DNA of 64,000 nt from Dermatophagoides farinae (GCF_024713945.1 NC_134679.1:1431001-1495000); one strand, 5' to 3'. Counted from the stretch's first letter, positions 48,209 through 61,510 are shown. Notes: generated by a model from the letters alone, not told the origin. Made by a program: numbers and translations.

Positions 48209-49980
48209 CTATTTTTTAGCTCCTAAGATTTCATCGGTCAATTCATTGATGCTGGTGTGATAGAATTCTTCAATTTGGCTTAAGGTTGGTCTATCTTCAG
48301 TAGTCACAAGATTAATAGCAGTACCTTTACGACCAAAACGACCGGATCGACCAATTCTAAAAATTTGAAAATAGAAAGTTATATTGTAAAATATTTAAAA
48401 AAAAAGATTTTATAATCATACCTGTGAATGTAATTTTCTAGATTTACAGGCAAATCGTAATTAATGACAAGCGAAACTTGTTGAACATCGATACCACGAG
48501 CTAATAGATCAGTTGTGATGAGGATACGAGAAGAACCGCTACGGAATTCACGCATGATGAGTTCACGTTCCGATTGGGACATGTCGCCATGCTGTAATAT
48601 AATAAAAAAAATCATTAGAATCATAGATGTAGATAATGTCATTGAGAAATACATTCATAATGGGTTAGAGAAATGTTTTCTCACCCAAAACACTATCCCA
48701 TAAAATAATTTTCGTCACTGCGACAGATTTATCAAGAATTGTAATATAAAATCTTCAAGACAAATGCTTTAAAGTGACGAGACTAACACTGTATCTATAA
48801 AGTTATAATAAAGAATATATACAAATGTCCTTACCATTGATGAAACCGTGTAATCTTGTTCCTTGAGCATCTGAGCAAGCCAATGGACCCGCTTTCTGGT
48901 GTTACAAAAAATTACTGCCTGACTGACAGTCATAATTGAATACAGATCAGTCAGTGCCGTCAATTTATCCTCATCTCGAGGAACTTGTAGAAAGCATTGC
49001 GTGATACCTTCAAGTGTCAATTCTTCTTTTTTAACTAAAATCTTGATTGGATCACGCATAAATTTGCTCGTTACTTCGAATACATCAGGAGGCATTGTAG
49101 CTGAAAGCAATATTACTTGCACATCGGGAGACAAACAACAAAACACTGCATAAATCTGATCCTTGAAACCACGTGACAACATTTCATCGGCTTCATCAAG
49201 AACGAAAACTTTGATCTTGTCAGTTTCTAAACGAATAAAACGTATAGTATAATAGTATATATTACAGTTATGAAATATCAATATATCCAATGCAACTTAC
49301 TCAAGTGGCCTCGATGAATCATGTCAGATACACGACCAGGCGTACCAACCAAAATATGTGTTCCCGCTTCAAGAGTGCTAATGTCATGATAGATATTGGT
49401 TCCACCGATACATGCATGGCATTTGATATTCAAATAGTCACCCAATGCAACTACAACTTTTTGGATCTGGTATTAAAGCATTTTATTAATGAAAGGATTT
49501 GATTTCAAAAATAACTACAACTCACTTGTTGGGCCAACTCACGGGTTGGTGCCAATATGAGTGCCTGGCATTCATTTTGGCTTTGTTCAATTCGTTGAAG
49601 AACGGAGATAACGAATGTTGCTGTTTTTCCAGTACCGGATTGAGCTTGAGCAATAACATCATTGCCTGAAATACATGGTAAGATTGCCTTTTGTTGGATG
49701 GCGGACGGTTTCTCGAAACCAAAACTGTAAATTCCACGTAAAAGTTCTTCTTTCAAATCCATATGATCAAAAGAATCGGCGAACATCTTTAAAAATGAAA
49801 AAAAAATCCCATTATATATTTTAATTATCAAATTATTAGAAAAACATGCCTGATTTTGGCTTCTTTCATCGGAGCCATCATTATATCTGGAAAAAAATAC
49901 ATCATAAAGAATTAGTATAATTTAAAAAAAAAATTATTTTTTTTTGTACACACATACCTTTCATCAACATTATTAGACAT
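48209..49980 (-). CDS. eIF4A: Eukaryotic initiation factor 4A (DEAD-box RNA helicase)
   Basis: eIF4A unwinds mRNA 5' leaders within eIF4F. Minus-strand exons: 49958-49980, 49850-49886, 49526-49786, 49301-49466, 48835-49226, 48422-48591 and 48209-48356; 398 residues. Motifs in order: Q motif [83 protein letters not shown], and [13 protein letters not shown]. The end is short (EILGAKK). Intron 2 uses a GC donor (CAG|GCATGT), since no GT site preserves the frame. The N-terminus [20 protein letters not shown] is shorter than in insects. Divergently arranged with TMTC4; an ACGCATGCGT and a TATCGATA palindrome lie between the two genes. It is the eIF4A1/2 type rather than eIF4A3, judging by the C-terminal sequence. 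Confidence 0.95.
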
Positions 49981-50339
49981 AATTTACTATTTTATAATTT
50001 TTAATTATAAAAAAAATCTCAATTTTTTCTTATATTTTGACGAAACGAATATGGTTAGCCTTGTTTTCACAAACACACACACACACACAAACACACACGA
50101 CTTTTGTAAATGTGGTATTAAAATAAGCGAGAGAAGAAAGAGAGGAAAAATTTTTTTTTTTTTTTACCCACACCAAAATGCTGATGCAGTGCCTTTAGCC
50201 AATGAATCGAATTTTACTTGATGATGATGGTGGTAATATACACTACAAATGTGTATGGTTTTGTTCGGTATGGTGAAGTTTTTTTTTTTTTTTTTTTTTG
50301 AGCAGCAGCAAGCATATAGCGGACATAAAAAAAAACTCA

Positions 50340-50341
<2 letters not shown>

Positions 50342-50371
<30 letters not shown>
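50342..50371. repeat. (CA)n microsatellite
   Basis: About 14 uninterrupted CA units in the eIF4A/TMTC4 intergenic region. Confidence 0.9.
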
Positions 50372-50373
<2 letters not shown>

Positions 50374-50415
50374 ACCGGAAACATTTCACACCGGTCTATT
50401 GGTTTTTTTTTTGTT

Positions 50416-50427
50416 AACGCATGCGTT
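50416..50427. promoter_or_regulatory. AACGCATGCGTT palindrome (NRF-1/Ewg-like)
   Basis: Perfect 12-bp palindrome between divergent genes; its ten-base core ACGCATGCGT also occurs at 1264-1273. Related to the GCGCATGCGC NRF-1 consensus. No binding evidence. Confidence 0.3.
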
Positions 50428-50506
50428 TCAAACATTGAAAATGCCAAAAAAGCACATTGTTTCCAAGTATCGATTGTAATGTTTGTATATATGTATGAAT
50501 GTATTT

Positions 50507-50526
50507 AAAAACTATCGATAGTTTTT
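50507..50526. promoter_or_regulatory. TATCGATA (DRE-like) palindrome
   Basis: AAAAACTATCGATAGTTTTT is a perfect 20-bp palindrome, 286 bases before the TMTC4 start. The core is the Drosophila DRE (TATCGATA) bound by DREF and overlapping BEAF-32 sites. Confidence 0.4.
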
Positions 50527-50811
50527 ATCGAAACAATAAAAGTAGTAGCAATCTGGTAGTAGGTAGTAGTGGTATAGTAGTGAGAAATTTAATGAAATTG
50601 GAAGCAATTTTCATCCAACAATCAAAAATATATGGATGACTCATCGGTAGAAATAGAATCATCATCATCATTCTTATTATGTAATCAAACACAAAAAATT
50701 TATTACCCGCGCGTATGTTTTTATGTCAAAATGATGAAATTCAAATGAAATTATTATCATCCATTACATTTGATTATAATTGGAAATTTTTCTTATTCAT
50801 CATATTGTTAG

Positions 50812-53281
50812 ATGAATTGCCCTAAAGATTATTTGTTGATATTTTTCTCTGCATTATTGGCATTTATTCGTTCAATACGAAATGATTTCGTTTTTGATGA
50901 TCAAGAAGCAATTATTAAGAATAGAGATCTTAAAAATTTGGATGACATTTTTTCATTGAATGTATTTCAACATGATTTTTGGGGCACAGATATCGACGCC
51001 GATTCAAGCCATAAATCTTATAGGCCATTCACTGTGATTATATATCGTTTGATTGCAAAGTTTATCGCAATCGATAATCAAACATCGTTATCATCATCTA
51101 AATCTTTAGATCCATTTCCATTTCATTGTATAAATGTATTGGCATATTGTTTTTGCTGTTGTTATTTGTATCTAATCATTAAAAATTGGTTAAGATCACG
51201 ACTAATATGTCATGGAGAATTCCGTCAACTTGCATTGAAAATTACTCTATTTTTCACCATACATCCACTTCATTGTGAACCGGTATTTATATGAAAAAAA
51301 AATCAAAAAAAAAATGATAAATCGATAAAATATTACACACAAATAATAGGTATCCACTTGTGTAGGATTGGCTGATATATTATCGGCATTATGTTCATTG
51401 GTTTCATTGAATTTTTTCATATCGAATCTCAATCTATACGATTCACATTCACATAAATCATCGATAAAATGGATCATAATTCAATTAAACATTATATTAT
51501 TTGCATTTGCATCAATGTTTTTCAAAGAGCAAGGAATCACCATATTGGTAATTATACATAATTTATTTGAAATTCAAATTTCATAATAATCAAATCACAT
51601 GTTAGGGTTTTGTTCTGATTCTTATCATACAATTATGGCTAAAATCTTGGCTAACCAGTGATAAAAATATTCGACATTTAAGATTATTATCTACCGTTTT
51701 TATTTATCTATTTACGATTGTTGGATTTCTTTATCTTCGATTATGGATCATGAATTTTAAATTACCTCGTTTCAGCCGAATGGATAATCCTGCTTCTCAT
51801 ATGACAAGTTCAATATTTCGATTCATCAATTATAATTATTTTTATTTATTGAATACTGTGATCATTCTCTGTCCAATTTGGCTTTCATTCGATTGGTCAA
51901 TGGGATGTATACGTTTAATCGAAACATTCGTTGATTATCGTTTTCTGTTGGTCATTTTATTCTGGATTATCACAATAATTGTCATTTGCAAAATTCTTTT
52001 TTCATCACCGAATTTATTGCCATTTATTTTGTTTACAATCGTTACATTTTTACCATCATCGAATATATTTTTTCCAGTTGGTTTCGTTATTGCTGAACGT
52101 AATCTATTTCTTCCGATTCTGGGATATTGTGCCTTTTTTGTTCATTGTCATTATCGTTTGAGCAAATTATTAGCACCACATTTTTGTGTAAGATTTTTTT
52201 TTTTGATTAATTTCTTTTTCATTGTAATATTTTTTCATTGCTATCCATAGACATTGCTCAATAATTCTTTCTACCTGTTGCTTATTATTTTTACTATTCG
52301 AACATATCAAGTATGTCATAGTATTTGATTGTTTATTGTTTTCTAAGAAATCTAATTAATCACTATTCATAGCGATGTGGAGATTGGAATGATGAATTGA
52401 AATTGTACGAACTAGATGCCCGGATTTGTCCGGAAAATGCCAAAATTTATTATAATATTGGAAAAATTTCTGCCGATATGGGCAATCGATTGAAAGCTAT
52501 TGATTATTATCGTCGATCATTGACGCTTTATGAAAACTATACAAATGCATTGAATAATTTGGCAAACATTATGAAAGAAGATCCCGATGGATTGGATGAA
52601 GCCAAACAACTTCTTCAACGTGCTTGTCAATTAGATCCAAAATTTGCAACTGGTTGGATGAATTTAGCAACCATTGAAATGGCATTAGGAAATTTTGATC
52701 AATCAGAACGTTATTTTTATCGTGCTTTAGATATTCGTCCTGATCATGCAAACACTCATTTCAACATGGGAAATTTGGTAAGAATTATCCATTGTGGTAA
52801 ATAGGAAAAATTAATTTGTCAAATTTTTTCTTTTCATTTGCTAAAAAAACAGTATATCAAACAAAAAAAATTCAAAGAAGCAGAAAATTCTTTACGTCGT
52901 GCCATTGAATTGAATAGAAAATTTACAAAAGCTTGGCATAATTTGATTCTAATGAAACAGAATGACCAATCATTCGATATGGCATATGAATTGGCCACAA
53001 AAGCATTGACTGAATTATCCAATGATGATAGTTTACATTTTCTAATGGCTAATATTTGTGGCCAATATTTGCAAAAATTTTCAAAAGCTGAACATCATTT
53101 TCATGAAGCAATACGATTACGGCCAAAAAATCCAATCTATTCAAATAATTTAGCCGTTCTATATCATCGAATCGGTAGATATTCGGATGCAATCCAATAT
53201 TATCGACAAACACTACGACTGGATCCAAGCCATAAGAATGCAAAAAATAATTTGAATAAATTATTGAAAAAGACAAAATGA
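50812..53281 (+). CDS. TMTC4: TMTC4, ER transmembrane O-mannosyltransferase with TPR repeats
   Basis: TMTC1-4 are ER multi-pass proteins that transfer O-mannose to cadherin-type domains. Exons: 50812-51282, 51350-51547, 51606-52187, 52251-52310, 52373-52777 and 52853-53281; 714 residues (human TMTC4 741). The N-terminal lumenal loop NDFVFDDQEAIIKNRDL carries the catalytic Asp pair typical of GT-C enzymes, followed by HDFWGTD and HKSYRPFTV. Then come TM helices with GLADILSALCSLVSLNFF, FKEQGITIL, the NPASHMTSSIFRFINYNYFY block and FDWSMGCIRLIE, and PSSNIFFPVGFVIAERNLFLP. From about residue 440 there are seven or more TPRs (NIGKISADMGNRLKAIDYYR, NLANIMKED, WMNLATIEMALGNFDQSER, NNLAVLYHRIGRYSDAIQYY). 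The TMTC4-specific blocks around FDWSMGCI argue for TMTC4 over its paralogues. Intact. Confidence 0.93.
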
Positions 53282-53598
53282 AAAAACTTTTTTTTTTTTT
53301 TATTCAATTCAATTCACATAATTAATAAGGAATAAAATCAATATAAAGGTGAAAAAAAAATAATTAATCAACAAATTTGTTTTTTTTTTGTTTTAAATAA
53401 TAATAATAAAAATTCGATGAAATGCTGTGAAAGTAAAAAAAAAAAGAAAAAAAATTCATAACACAGTATAATAATTTCAAATGATCAAAATTGAACAATT
53501 GAAAAACAATGATAGAGAGAAAAAAAAATGAAAAAACTTTTCAACAAATCCAAAATTGTAGATTATTATCAGCAAGATAAAGATTCGTATAAGAAAAA
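53282..53598. other. Convergent 3' flanks of TMTC4 and MTMR14
   Basis: 317 bases of AT-rich DNA with AATAAAATC near 53331 (TMTC4 end) and poly-A runs. No other signal seen. Confidence 0.6.
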
Positions 53599-56481
53599 TC
53601 AAATATTGACCGTACGACAAAGTTGATCCATAAAATTGGTGACTAAACCACCACCACTACCACCGCCACCATTATTATGATGATGAGAATTGATTGACAT
53701 ATAGGCGCTATTAAATAATGAACGAACTTCAAGTAAACGTTCACCTCGTTTTGTTCGTGATCGATGATTATTATTTGATTGAATCAATAATGATGACGAT
53801 GATGATAGTGTTGATGAATTTGCATTAAAATTCAATGATGATTGACATTTTTTATTACCACTGTTAGAATGATGACGATTGTTACTACTATTATTATTAT
53901 TATTATTATTATTAGCATTGGCCAATGAACTAAACGATTCTGGTGAGCTAAAATGTTGATTTAAAATTGAATGATTATCAATAATGCTTGATGCTTCCGA
54001 TACAAATTGCCAACTATCCGATCGACATAATGAACCATTTGATAATGAATGTGATTGATCACTATGATGATGATGATTATGATGATGATGATGATAATGA
54101 TTATTTGAATTCGGTATTTGTACCGGTTGTGTTGATGAATGTAAATCTGAATGTTCACAAAAATTATTATCATTATTATTGAATGAACCATTTTGTTGTT
54201 GTTGTTGTTGTCGTCGTTGTGGTGGTGGTGAACCAAAATGATTAACAGTATCATCAACATCATCCAATGTTAATGTAGCAATCATTTCAGATGGTTGTGA
54301 TGATGATGATGATATTATTTCTGCTGTATCATTTAATTCATGATGATTATTATCAATTAGATTATTATCATGAATATTCAAATTGTTTGATGATGATGAT
54401 GACGAATCTTTAATGTTTGTTGTCATTGTTACAGTTGTTTGTTGTTCAAATTCAAATGTTGATACAAGTGAATATGAATCTTCGGATTTATTATTCATAC
54501 CATTAATAGTGTTTACCGGTACCATACTATTACGATTCAAACTTGATGAACTACCAATGCTACTATTACTGTTTAATGTTACATTATTTGGAATGTTTTC
54601 AATAACAAAATCTTCATACAATGTAAAACTATCGGTACTAATTTTTCGTACCATTTTTTCTTCATCATTTTCAAATCCATTTATTGGAATTGGCGTTTGA
54701 TCAGATTGTCGTTGTTGTTGTTGTTGTTGAATTTGATCGATACTAAATTCATCACAAGTAATAAATTTTAAAAATTGAAAACAAAAAAACATAATTTCTT
54801 CGCCTTTATTCAAACGATCATTCAAGTCGTGGCCAAATAAAAGCCAATCATAAGCAACGGTTAGATAGCAAATTTCCACTGCATTTAACGATTTATGTAT
54901 TTCACCATCAGCCCATAATGTTAAACGTAATAATGAAATAAATAATGGTGTTCGATCCCAGCCAGAAATACAATGTATCAATAATGATGAATCAAATTCT
55001 TTAAGAAAATAAAGCATTAATTTAATATAATTCTGTGTCAAACGAATAACATCCCATGAACGATATTCATTGAAATTTAGGTTTAAAATTTTTGATATTT
55101 CAATAGAATTATCAAAACCAAATTCAGCGTCAACAAAATCTTGATTCCAATCATATATCAATCCTTCACCTGAATAGCTATTGTCACGATATTCACGAAA
55201 AAATTCACAACCAGGATATGGCAGTGATAAAATATTGAAATCAGAATAACGATTCTTTTTATCCGCTTTTTCCGATGATGTAACATTCATGCCGAATTTA
55301 ACTTTTTTCTTTTCCAACATTAAATCACAAATAAGCTTGACATTTAAATATTTTAATAATTTTATATCTTGATTACGAAAATGTGAAAATAATTTAGTAG
55401 AATCGGCAATATTCAATCTATTGGCAATCGGTGGTGAATCATCATTATCATCAACAATATTATTATTTTCAATATAATTTGCTTTAATAAAATCATCATC
55501 ATCATCGTCGACAATTGTTTCGATAATATTTTCACAATTCATTTGTGATGATGTATAATTTTTTTTATCATTAAATAATGTATAATCCAGTACTGAACGT
55601 CCAAATATTTCGGCAGCACTTGATAATGTTGCTGAACGGCAAATATATTTATTCTTATATAAAATGGCAGGAATTGGAAAACGTGCACGACAACGTGCTA
55701 CACGTGCTTTTCCTATCAAATCTTTTAGTTTATGAACATCAAATTTTTCATGAGCGAAATTTTTATCATTTATTAATTTTTTTTGTTGTCGTTGCTGTTT
55801 CTGCTGCTGTTGTTGTTGTTGTTGTAGTTGTCGTAATTTTCCATCATCTAACCGTAAACCATCATCATCGTCGTCGTCTTGAACATTAATAGTCATATTA
55901 TCCACTTCATCAATAGGCACTTGATTATTATTACCATTATATACGGTATTGGATGATGGATATTTTTGTTGTTCACCATTAAAATGGTCCATCATTATTT
56001 TTCGATCAATCGAATCAACACTACCTTTATCTTTATTCACATGTTGCTTATAATAATGATTATTATTATTGATTATTTCAATTTCAGGAATGACAATTTT
56101 CGATGGATAACTAGTTGATAATTGTCCCTTATCATTTTTTATGACAATAAATTTTGAATAATCTTTCGATATTAAACGAATACATTGCTCTTCAATTTTA
56201 GTGGTTAATGAATCAACATTATTATCACGATTACGGTATGGTGAACTTGAACTACCGGAAAAAAAATTAAGTAAATCACCAAGTTCTTTAGTAGTGATAT
56301 CATCATCATCAACATTATTTACGATGCTTTTTGTTTGTTGTTGTTGTTGTTGTTGTTGATGTGATTGTTGATCATTATTATTAGTACCACTATTGATGAT
56401 ATTACCATTTGTTGTATTATTTATTGGTAAAGTATTGGTTGTTGTCGTTGTCGTTGTATTCGAATTCATTATCATTATCAT
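53599..56481 (-). CDS. MTMR14: Myotubularin-related protein 14 (Jumpy/EDTP), PI3P and PI(3,5)P2 phosphatase
   Basis: MTMR14 dephosphorylates PI3P and PI(3,5)P2 and restrains autophagy. One unbroken frame of 960 residues, longer than human (650) because of homopolymeric Asn, Gln, Ser, His and Asp runs. Conserved blocks: KIEEQCIRLISKDYSKFIVI, KARVARCRARFPIPAILYKN then KYICRSATLSSAAEIFGRS, LPYPGCEFFREYRDN, the catalytic CX5R loop HCISGWDRTPLF (Cys near residue 502) and FISLLRLTLWADGEIH, and YLTVAYDWLLFGHDLNDR then LNKGEEIMFFCFQFLKFIT. The C-terminus RLLEVRSLFNSAYMSIN matches the conserved MTMR14 tail. The catalytic Cys and Arg are intact, so it should be active. It lacks introns although neighbouring genes are multi-exonic. 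The start is the first of two nearby Met codons (MIMIMNSN). Confidence 0.95.
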   Translation of the reverse strand: MIMIMNSNTTTTTTTNTLPINNTTNGNIINSGTNNNDQQSHQQQQQQQQTKSIVNNVDDDDITTKELGDLLNFFSGSSSSPYRNRDNNVDSLTTKIEEQCIRLISKDYSKFIVIKNDKGQLSTSYPSKIVIPEIEIINNNNHYYKQHVNKDKGSVDSIDRKIMMDHFNGEQQKYPSSNTVYNGNNNQVPIDEVDNMTINVQDDDDDDGLRLDDGKLRQLQQQQQQQQKQQRQQKKLINDKNFAHEKFDVHKLKDLIGKARVARCRARFPIPAILYKNKYICRSATLSSAAEIFGRSVLDYTLFNDKKNYTSSQMNCENIIETIVDDDDDDFIKANYIENNNIVDDNDDSPPIANRLNIADSTKLFSHFRNQDIKLLKYLNVKLICDLMLEKKKVKFGMNVTSSEKADKKNRYSDFNILSLPYPGCEFFREYRDNSYSGEGLIYDWNQDFVDAEFGFDNSIEISKILNLNFNEYRSWDVIRLTQNYIKLMLYFLKEFDSSLLIHCISGWDRTPLFISLLRLTLWADGEIHKSLNAVEICYLTVAYDWLLFGHDLNDRLNKGEEIMFFCFQFLKFITCDEFSIDQIQQQQQQRQSDQTPIPINGFENDEEKMVRKISTDSFTLYEDFVIENIPNNVTLNSNSSIGSSSSLNRNSMVPVNTINGMNNKSEDSYSLVSTFEFEQQTTVTMTTNIKDSSSSSSNNLNIHDNNLIDNNHHELNDTAEIISSSSSQPSEMIATLTLDDVDDTVNHFGSPPPQRRQQQQQQNGSFNNNDNNFCEHSDLHSSTQPVQIPNSNNHYHHHHHNHHHHSDQSHSLSNGSLCRSDSWQFVSEASSIIDNHSILNQHFSSPESFSSLANANNNNNNNNSSNNRHHSNSGNKKCQSSLNFNANSSTLSSSSSLLIQSNNNHRSRTKRGERLLEVRSLFNSAYMSINSHHHNNGGGGSGGGLVTNFMDQLCRTVNI

Positions 56482-58256
56482 TGTGTGTTTTGCCGTAATT
56501 AACCAAATTATTCAAAAAAAATTTAGTCCATTTAACAAATCTTCATCATGAACAATACAGGAAAATACAGCAAGAAAAATTAAAATTCACGTTGTTTATC
56601 TATAAAAAAAACCCGTTTATCATCGTTTTACGATTAAATCAAAAAACAAAATATTGAATTCAAATTATGATACCGGCGGTGGCTAGCTGATAATGAATAA
56701 AAACAATTCATGTACAATAAAATTATCCACGTGGATTCCACCACCACCACCACTACTCACAATGATAATGAGCAAGAAAATTTCTATAATTTTCCAATCG
56801 ATTGATTTAATTTTCTTGCCGTTATAATAATAGTGATGATGATGATGATGATGATTATCTGGACATTCAATTTCTTCTTTTTTTCTTGTCAAAGTTAAAA
56901 TTATTTTTTTAATCGTCGTAGTATTATTTTTAAAAATTTTTTTACAATCAAGCATATTGCCACCGATTTGTTGTTGTTGTTTTGTTATATGAATGTCGCC
57001 GTCGTTTTTATGATGTTGATGTTGATGTTGATGTTGATGATGATGGCGACAACATCATACACACACAGACACAGACACAGACAAACACATCATCCAAATC
57101 ATTTATAATCCGGGCCAATCTCAAATGCAAAAAAAAAAACGAAACAGAAACGCCACCATTTGGATGAAATGCGTATTTCATGGAAATTTTTTTTTTTTCT
57201 ATACCACACAGCACACTGCAGTGTGCTATACACACACAGCACAATCAACAGCCATGCATGCATGCAAAATTTTCATACATCGAATCAATTATCATACAAA
57301 AATGACGTACAAAATCATTCATATAGGATGTAATACATCAAAAAAAAATGATAATTCTATTCATTTTTTTCAAAATTGATAAAATTAAACTAATCGACCA
57401 AATGATTTACATTACAAAACAAAGAATGTATGAAAAAGACGTAAATTCTATAGTGAACCAGACATCATCATCATCATCATCATCAGCATAAAGAACGAAA
57501 AACACGTAAACAAGATTTGATACAAATATAATATTTTGATGATGATAAAGAGAAGAAAGGAGTTAATTTCGAATCACAACACCAAACAAGCAAAGAAAAA
57601 AAAACGATTCCAAAAATAGAATTCAATGGATTGGGCGTGGCAGCACTTAAGTTTGTATGTGTTTTAAATAATTTTCACACATACGATTCTGTATTGAAAT
57701 TGAAAACGATTCTTGTATCATTATTATTATTATTATTATTGATTATTTATTATTCCACATTCGAATTTTAAATCAATAAAAACTTTGAGAAAAAAGAGAA
57801 AAAAAATGAAAATTCATCATATTTATCCATATTTTATAATTATTATTATTATTATTATAATTCAATAATATTGTGAGAGCAAGAAAAAAAGAAAGAGAGC
57901 AATAAAGAATAATGAGAGCAAGAGAAGAATTTGAAAAAAAAATTTCAAGTTATTCTTGCACACACACACACTTACACCATATTCCTTTGATGATTTAATT
58001 ATCATGATGGTATCATTTTTGTTTTTGATTTATAGAAAAAAAAAGAAAATTTTGGTTGCTGAAAAAACGGTGTGTTGTTTCATGAAATCTGAATTCTGTT
58101 TTTTTTTTGCAAATTTTGGACTCATGTTATCGGTGTTTTGTTTTGTAATATTTTGAAGCATTTCCGGAAGGATGTTGAGTTTTTTTTCTTGTATTGTTTG
58201 ACAAATTTTTTCTGTTTGTTTGCTGGTTTTAAATTTTTCAATATTTGCTTGATTCA
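56482..58256. other. Intergenic, no gene recognised
   Basis: Upstream of MTMR14 and downstream of profilin. Contains (CAC)n near 56740, (CAT)n near 56840, GATGTT hexamer repeats at 57012-57040, CA/CAGA runs near 57058-57085, a CACTGCAGTG palindrome near 57213, and (ATT)n near 57723-57745 and 57843-57860. The open frames here are repeat-derived. Confidence 0.55.
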
Positions 58257-59478
<1,222 letters not shown>

Positions 59479-60111
59479 TTTTGTTGGATTTGAATTGAAA
59501 AAAATATATTTATTTTATTCGAAAAAAAAGAAGACAAAAATAAACGTTTCACGGGTTCGTTGCCGGTTTGTTCTGGTGCAATATAATGATGATGATGATG
59601 ATTGTTATGAATTTTTTTCTTTTGTTTGTTATTTTTTTTTTGGTAAAAATTACAAAAGAATCACAAACACAAAGATGAAACAACGAAAACAAACAAACAA
59701 AAAAAAAACTTTTGAGAAGATGGGAAGACAGACACGAACAAGAAAAATGTTCGGCGGTTTTCAAATTACTTTAGGATTTTTCAAATTTCGTTGATGATAA
59801 TGATATTTGATTGATTGATTTCTAGTTTGTTTGTCGGTTGGTTGTGAGTGTGTGTGTATGCGAATTCAAATACACAATTTTAACTTTTTAGGAGAATGAA
59901 AGTGATAAAAAAAACTATTTGATTTTAAATGAAATCGGTTTTTTTTGTTGTTGTTGTTGGCTGATTTCAATATATATAAGAGCACCGAGAGAAAGAATGA
60001 TGATTAGAGAAATAATGAAAAAAACGATGTAAAATAGGAGAAAAAAAAATTTTTTTACACAAAAATACGGCGTGTGTGCAATAGGCGTACCACCACACAA
60101 CCAGCAAAGTG

Positions 60112-60142
<31 letters not shown>

Positions 60143-61440
60143 TGATGACTCGAATTCACTTCGACGTTATTATACTAGCAGCAATGAATTACCAGAAAAA
60201 AAAACCAAATACGACGACAAAATGTGCATGTGTTTTTTTTCTGCTTTAGATTTGCTTGAACACACAGTGAAAAGAATAAAGATGGAAAAAAATTTTCTTT
60301 ATAGAAAACACAAGAGGCAAAAACGGATGAAGAAAAATAAAAAAAAAAAAAAAAAAAAAATTCATTCAATCTTTAGCTATCGAATCGCGAAAAAATATAG
60401 ATTCAAAAAATCCAATGCAATATCTTGGCTATAAATATTGGGCTTGCCATCATTCGAATGTTACCAATTGATGATGATGATGATGATGATGATACAAGTA
60501 GTAGCAGCATCACTATCACAAAGGATGTGATTTTTATATTTTTTTACCATAAATGCTACTACTATTATGAATGGCCACGCCATACTGCTACAACAACAAA
60601 AACGAAAAAAAAATTGAATAACTTTCACTGTTGTTCATGCATATGGTGGTTTCTGTGGCATATACTTTCTTTTGTTCGATACGTGGATGATGATAATCAT
60701 TATATGTATTGGTGGTGGCGTTGTAATCGCAAAATATAATTTTTTTTTGTGTGCCGTATTAGTCACAATAGAATTGGATTGTACGGATTATATAAAAATT
60801 ATATATGTTGATGATGATGATGATATTAGAAAAAATGAATTTAAGACTTGTCACAATGCGATTGTTTCCAATCGGATTTTTATTATGACTTTGACAGCTG
60901 ATTACGATGCGTTTTTTTTTTTGGTTTTGGTTTTGGTTTTGTTGCTAGCATTTGGGAGAGGCTTTGCCAGATTTTTTTTTTTAATTTTTTTGTAAAAAAA
61001 ACCCGGGTTTTTTTACCTCCGCATGGCAACGATCCAACAATATGCTGATCATATACAGCTGCTACATGCGTTTCATTTTTTTTAATTTAGAAAATTGTTG
61101 CAATCAATTTTTATTTTGAATTGGTGAAGGCGTAGGAAAAGGATCTGATGATGATGATGATGATGATGAATCAACCCAATCCAACGGTTTCCAAAAGTTA
61201 TATCAGTTTTTTTTCGGGTTTACTTTCGTTGATTGAAGTGTTTGTATCATCATCATCATCATGATTGCAAACATTTAATGTAAAAAACTATGAATCATTA
61301 TCCAAAATATAACATGAATGATGGTGTTTGTTTTGATCATCATCATTATCATTTGGTTTGGCTACTCCCGCCACGTAATCATTAGAATTTTTTTTTTTTT
61401 TTTGTTTTGAATAAAATGATACGTCCATGATGAATGATAT

Positions 61441-61461
61441 ACTATCGATAATATCGATAGT
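61441..61461. promoter_or_regulatory. Double TATCGATA inverted repeat
   Basis: Arms ACTATCGATA and TATCGATAGT are perfect inverted repeats separated by a single A, so two DRE-like octamers abut. No gene is recognised next to it; it may mark an unseen promoter or a boundary element. Confidence 0.35.
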
Positions 61462-61483
61462 AGTTTGATTCGAATTTCTTTCT

Positions 61484-61510
61484 GCACACACACACACACA
61501 CACACACACA
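61484..61510. repeat. (AC)n microsatellite
   Basis: About 13 uninterrupted AC units. Confidence 0.9.

Larger units (their letters stand above)
49981..50811. promoter_or_regulatory. Shared bidirectional promoter region eIF4A/TMTC4
   Basis: The 831 bases between divergent start codons hold CA microsatellites (near 50075 and at 50342-50371), a 12-bp palindrome AACGCATGCGTT at 50416-50427, and a perfect 20-bp palindrome centred on TATCGATA at 50507-50526. Such sites in Drosophila are DREF/BEAF elements of housekeeping promoters, and GCATGCG-type palindromes are NRF-1/Ewg-like. Roles here are inferred. Confidence 0.4.

Noticed and set aside
53961-54263. Antisense and alternative-frame ORFs inside MTMR14
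   Set aside because: Ile/His/Asn run shadows of trinucleotide repeats in the real coding frame.
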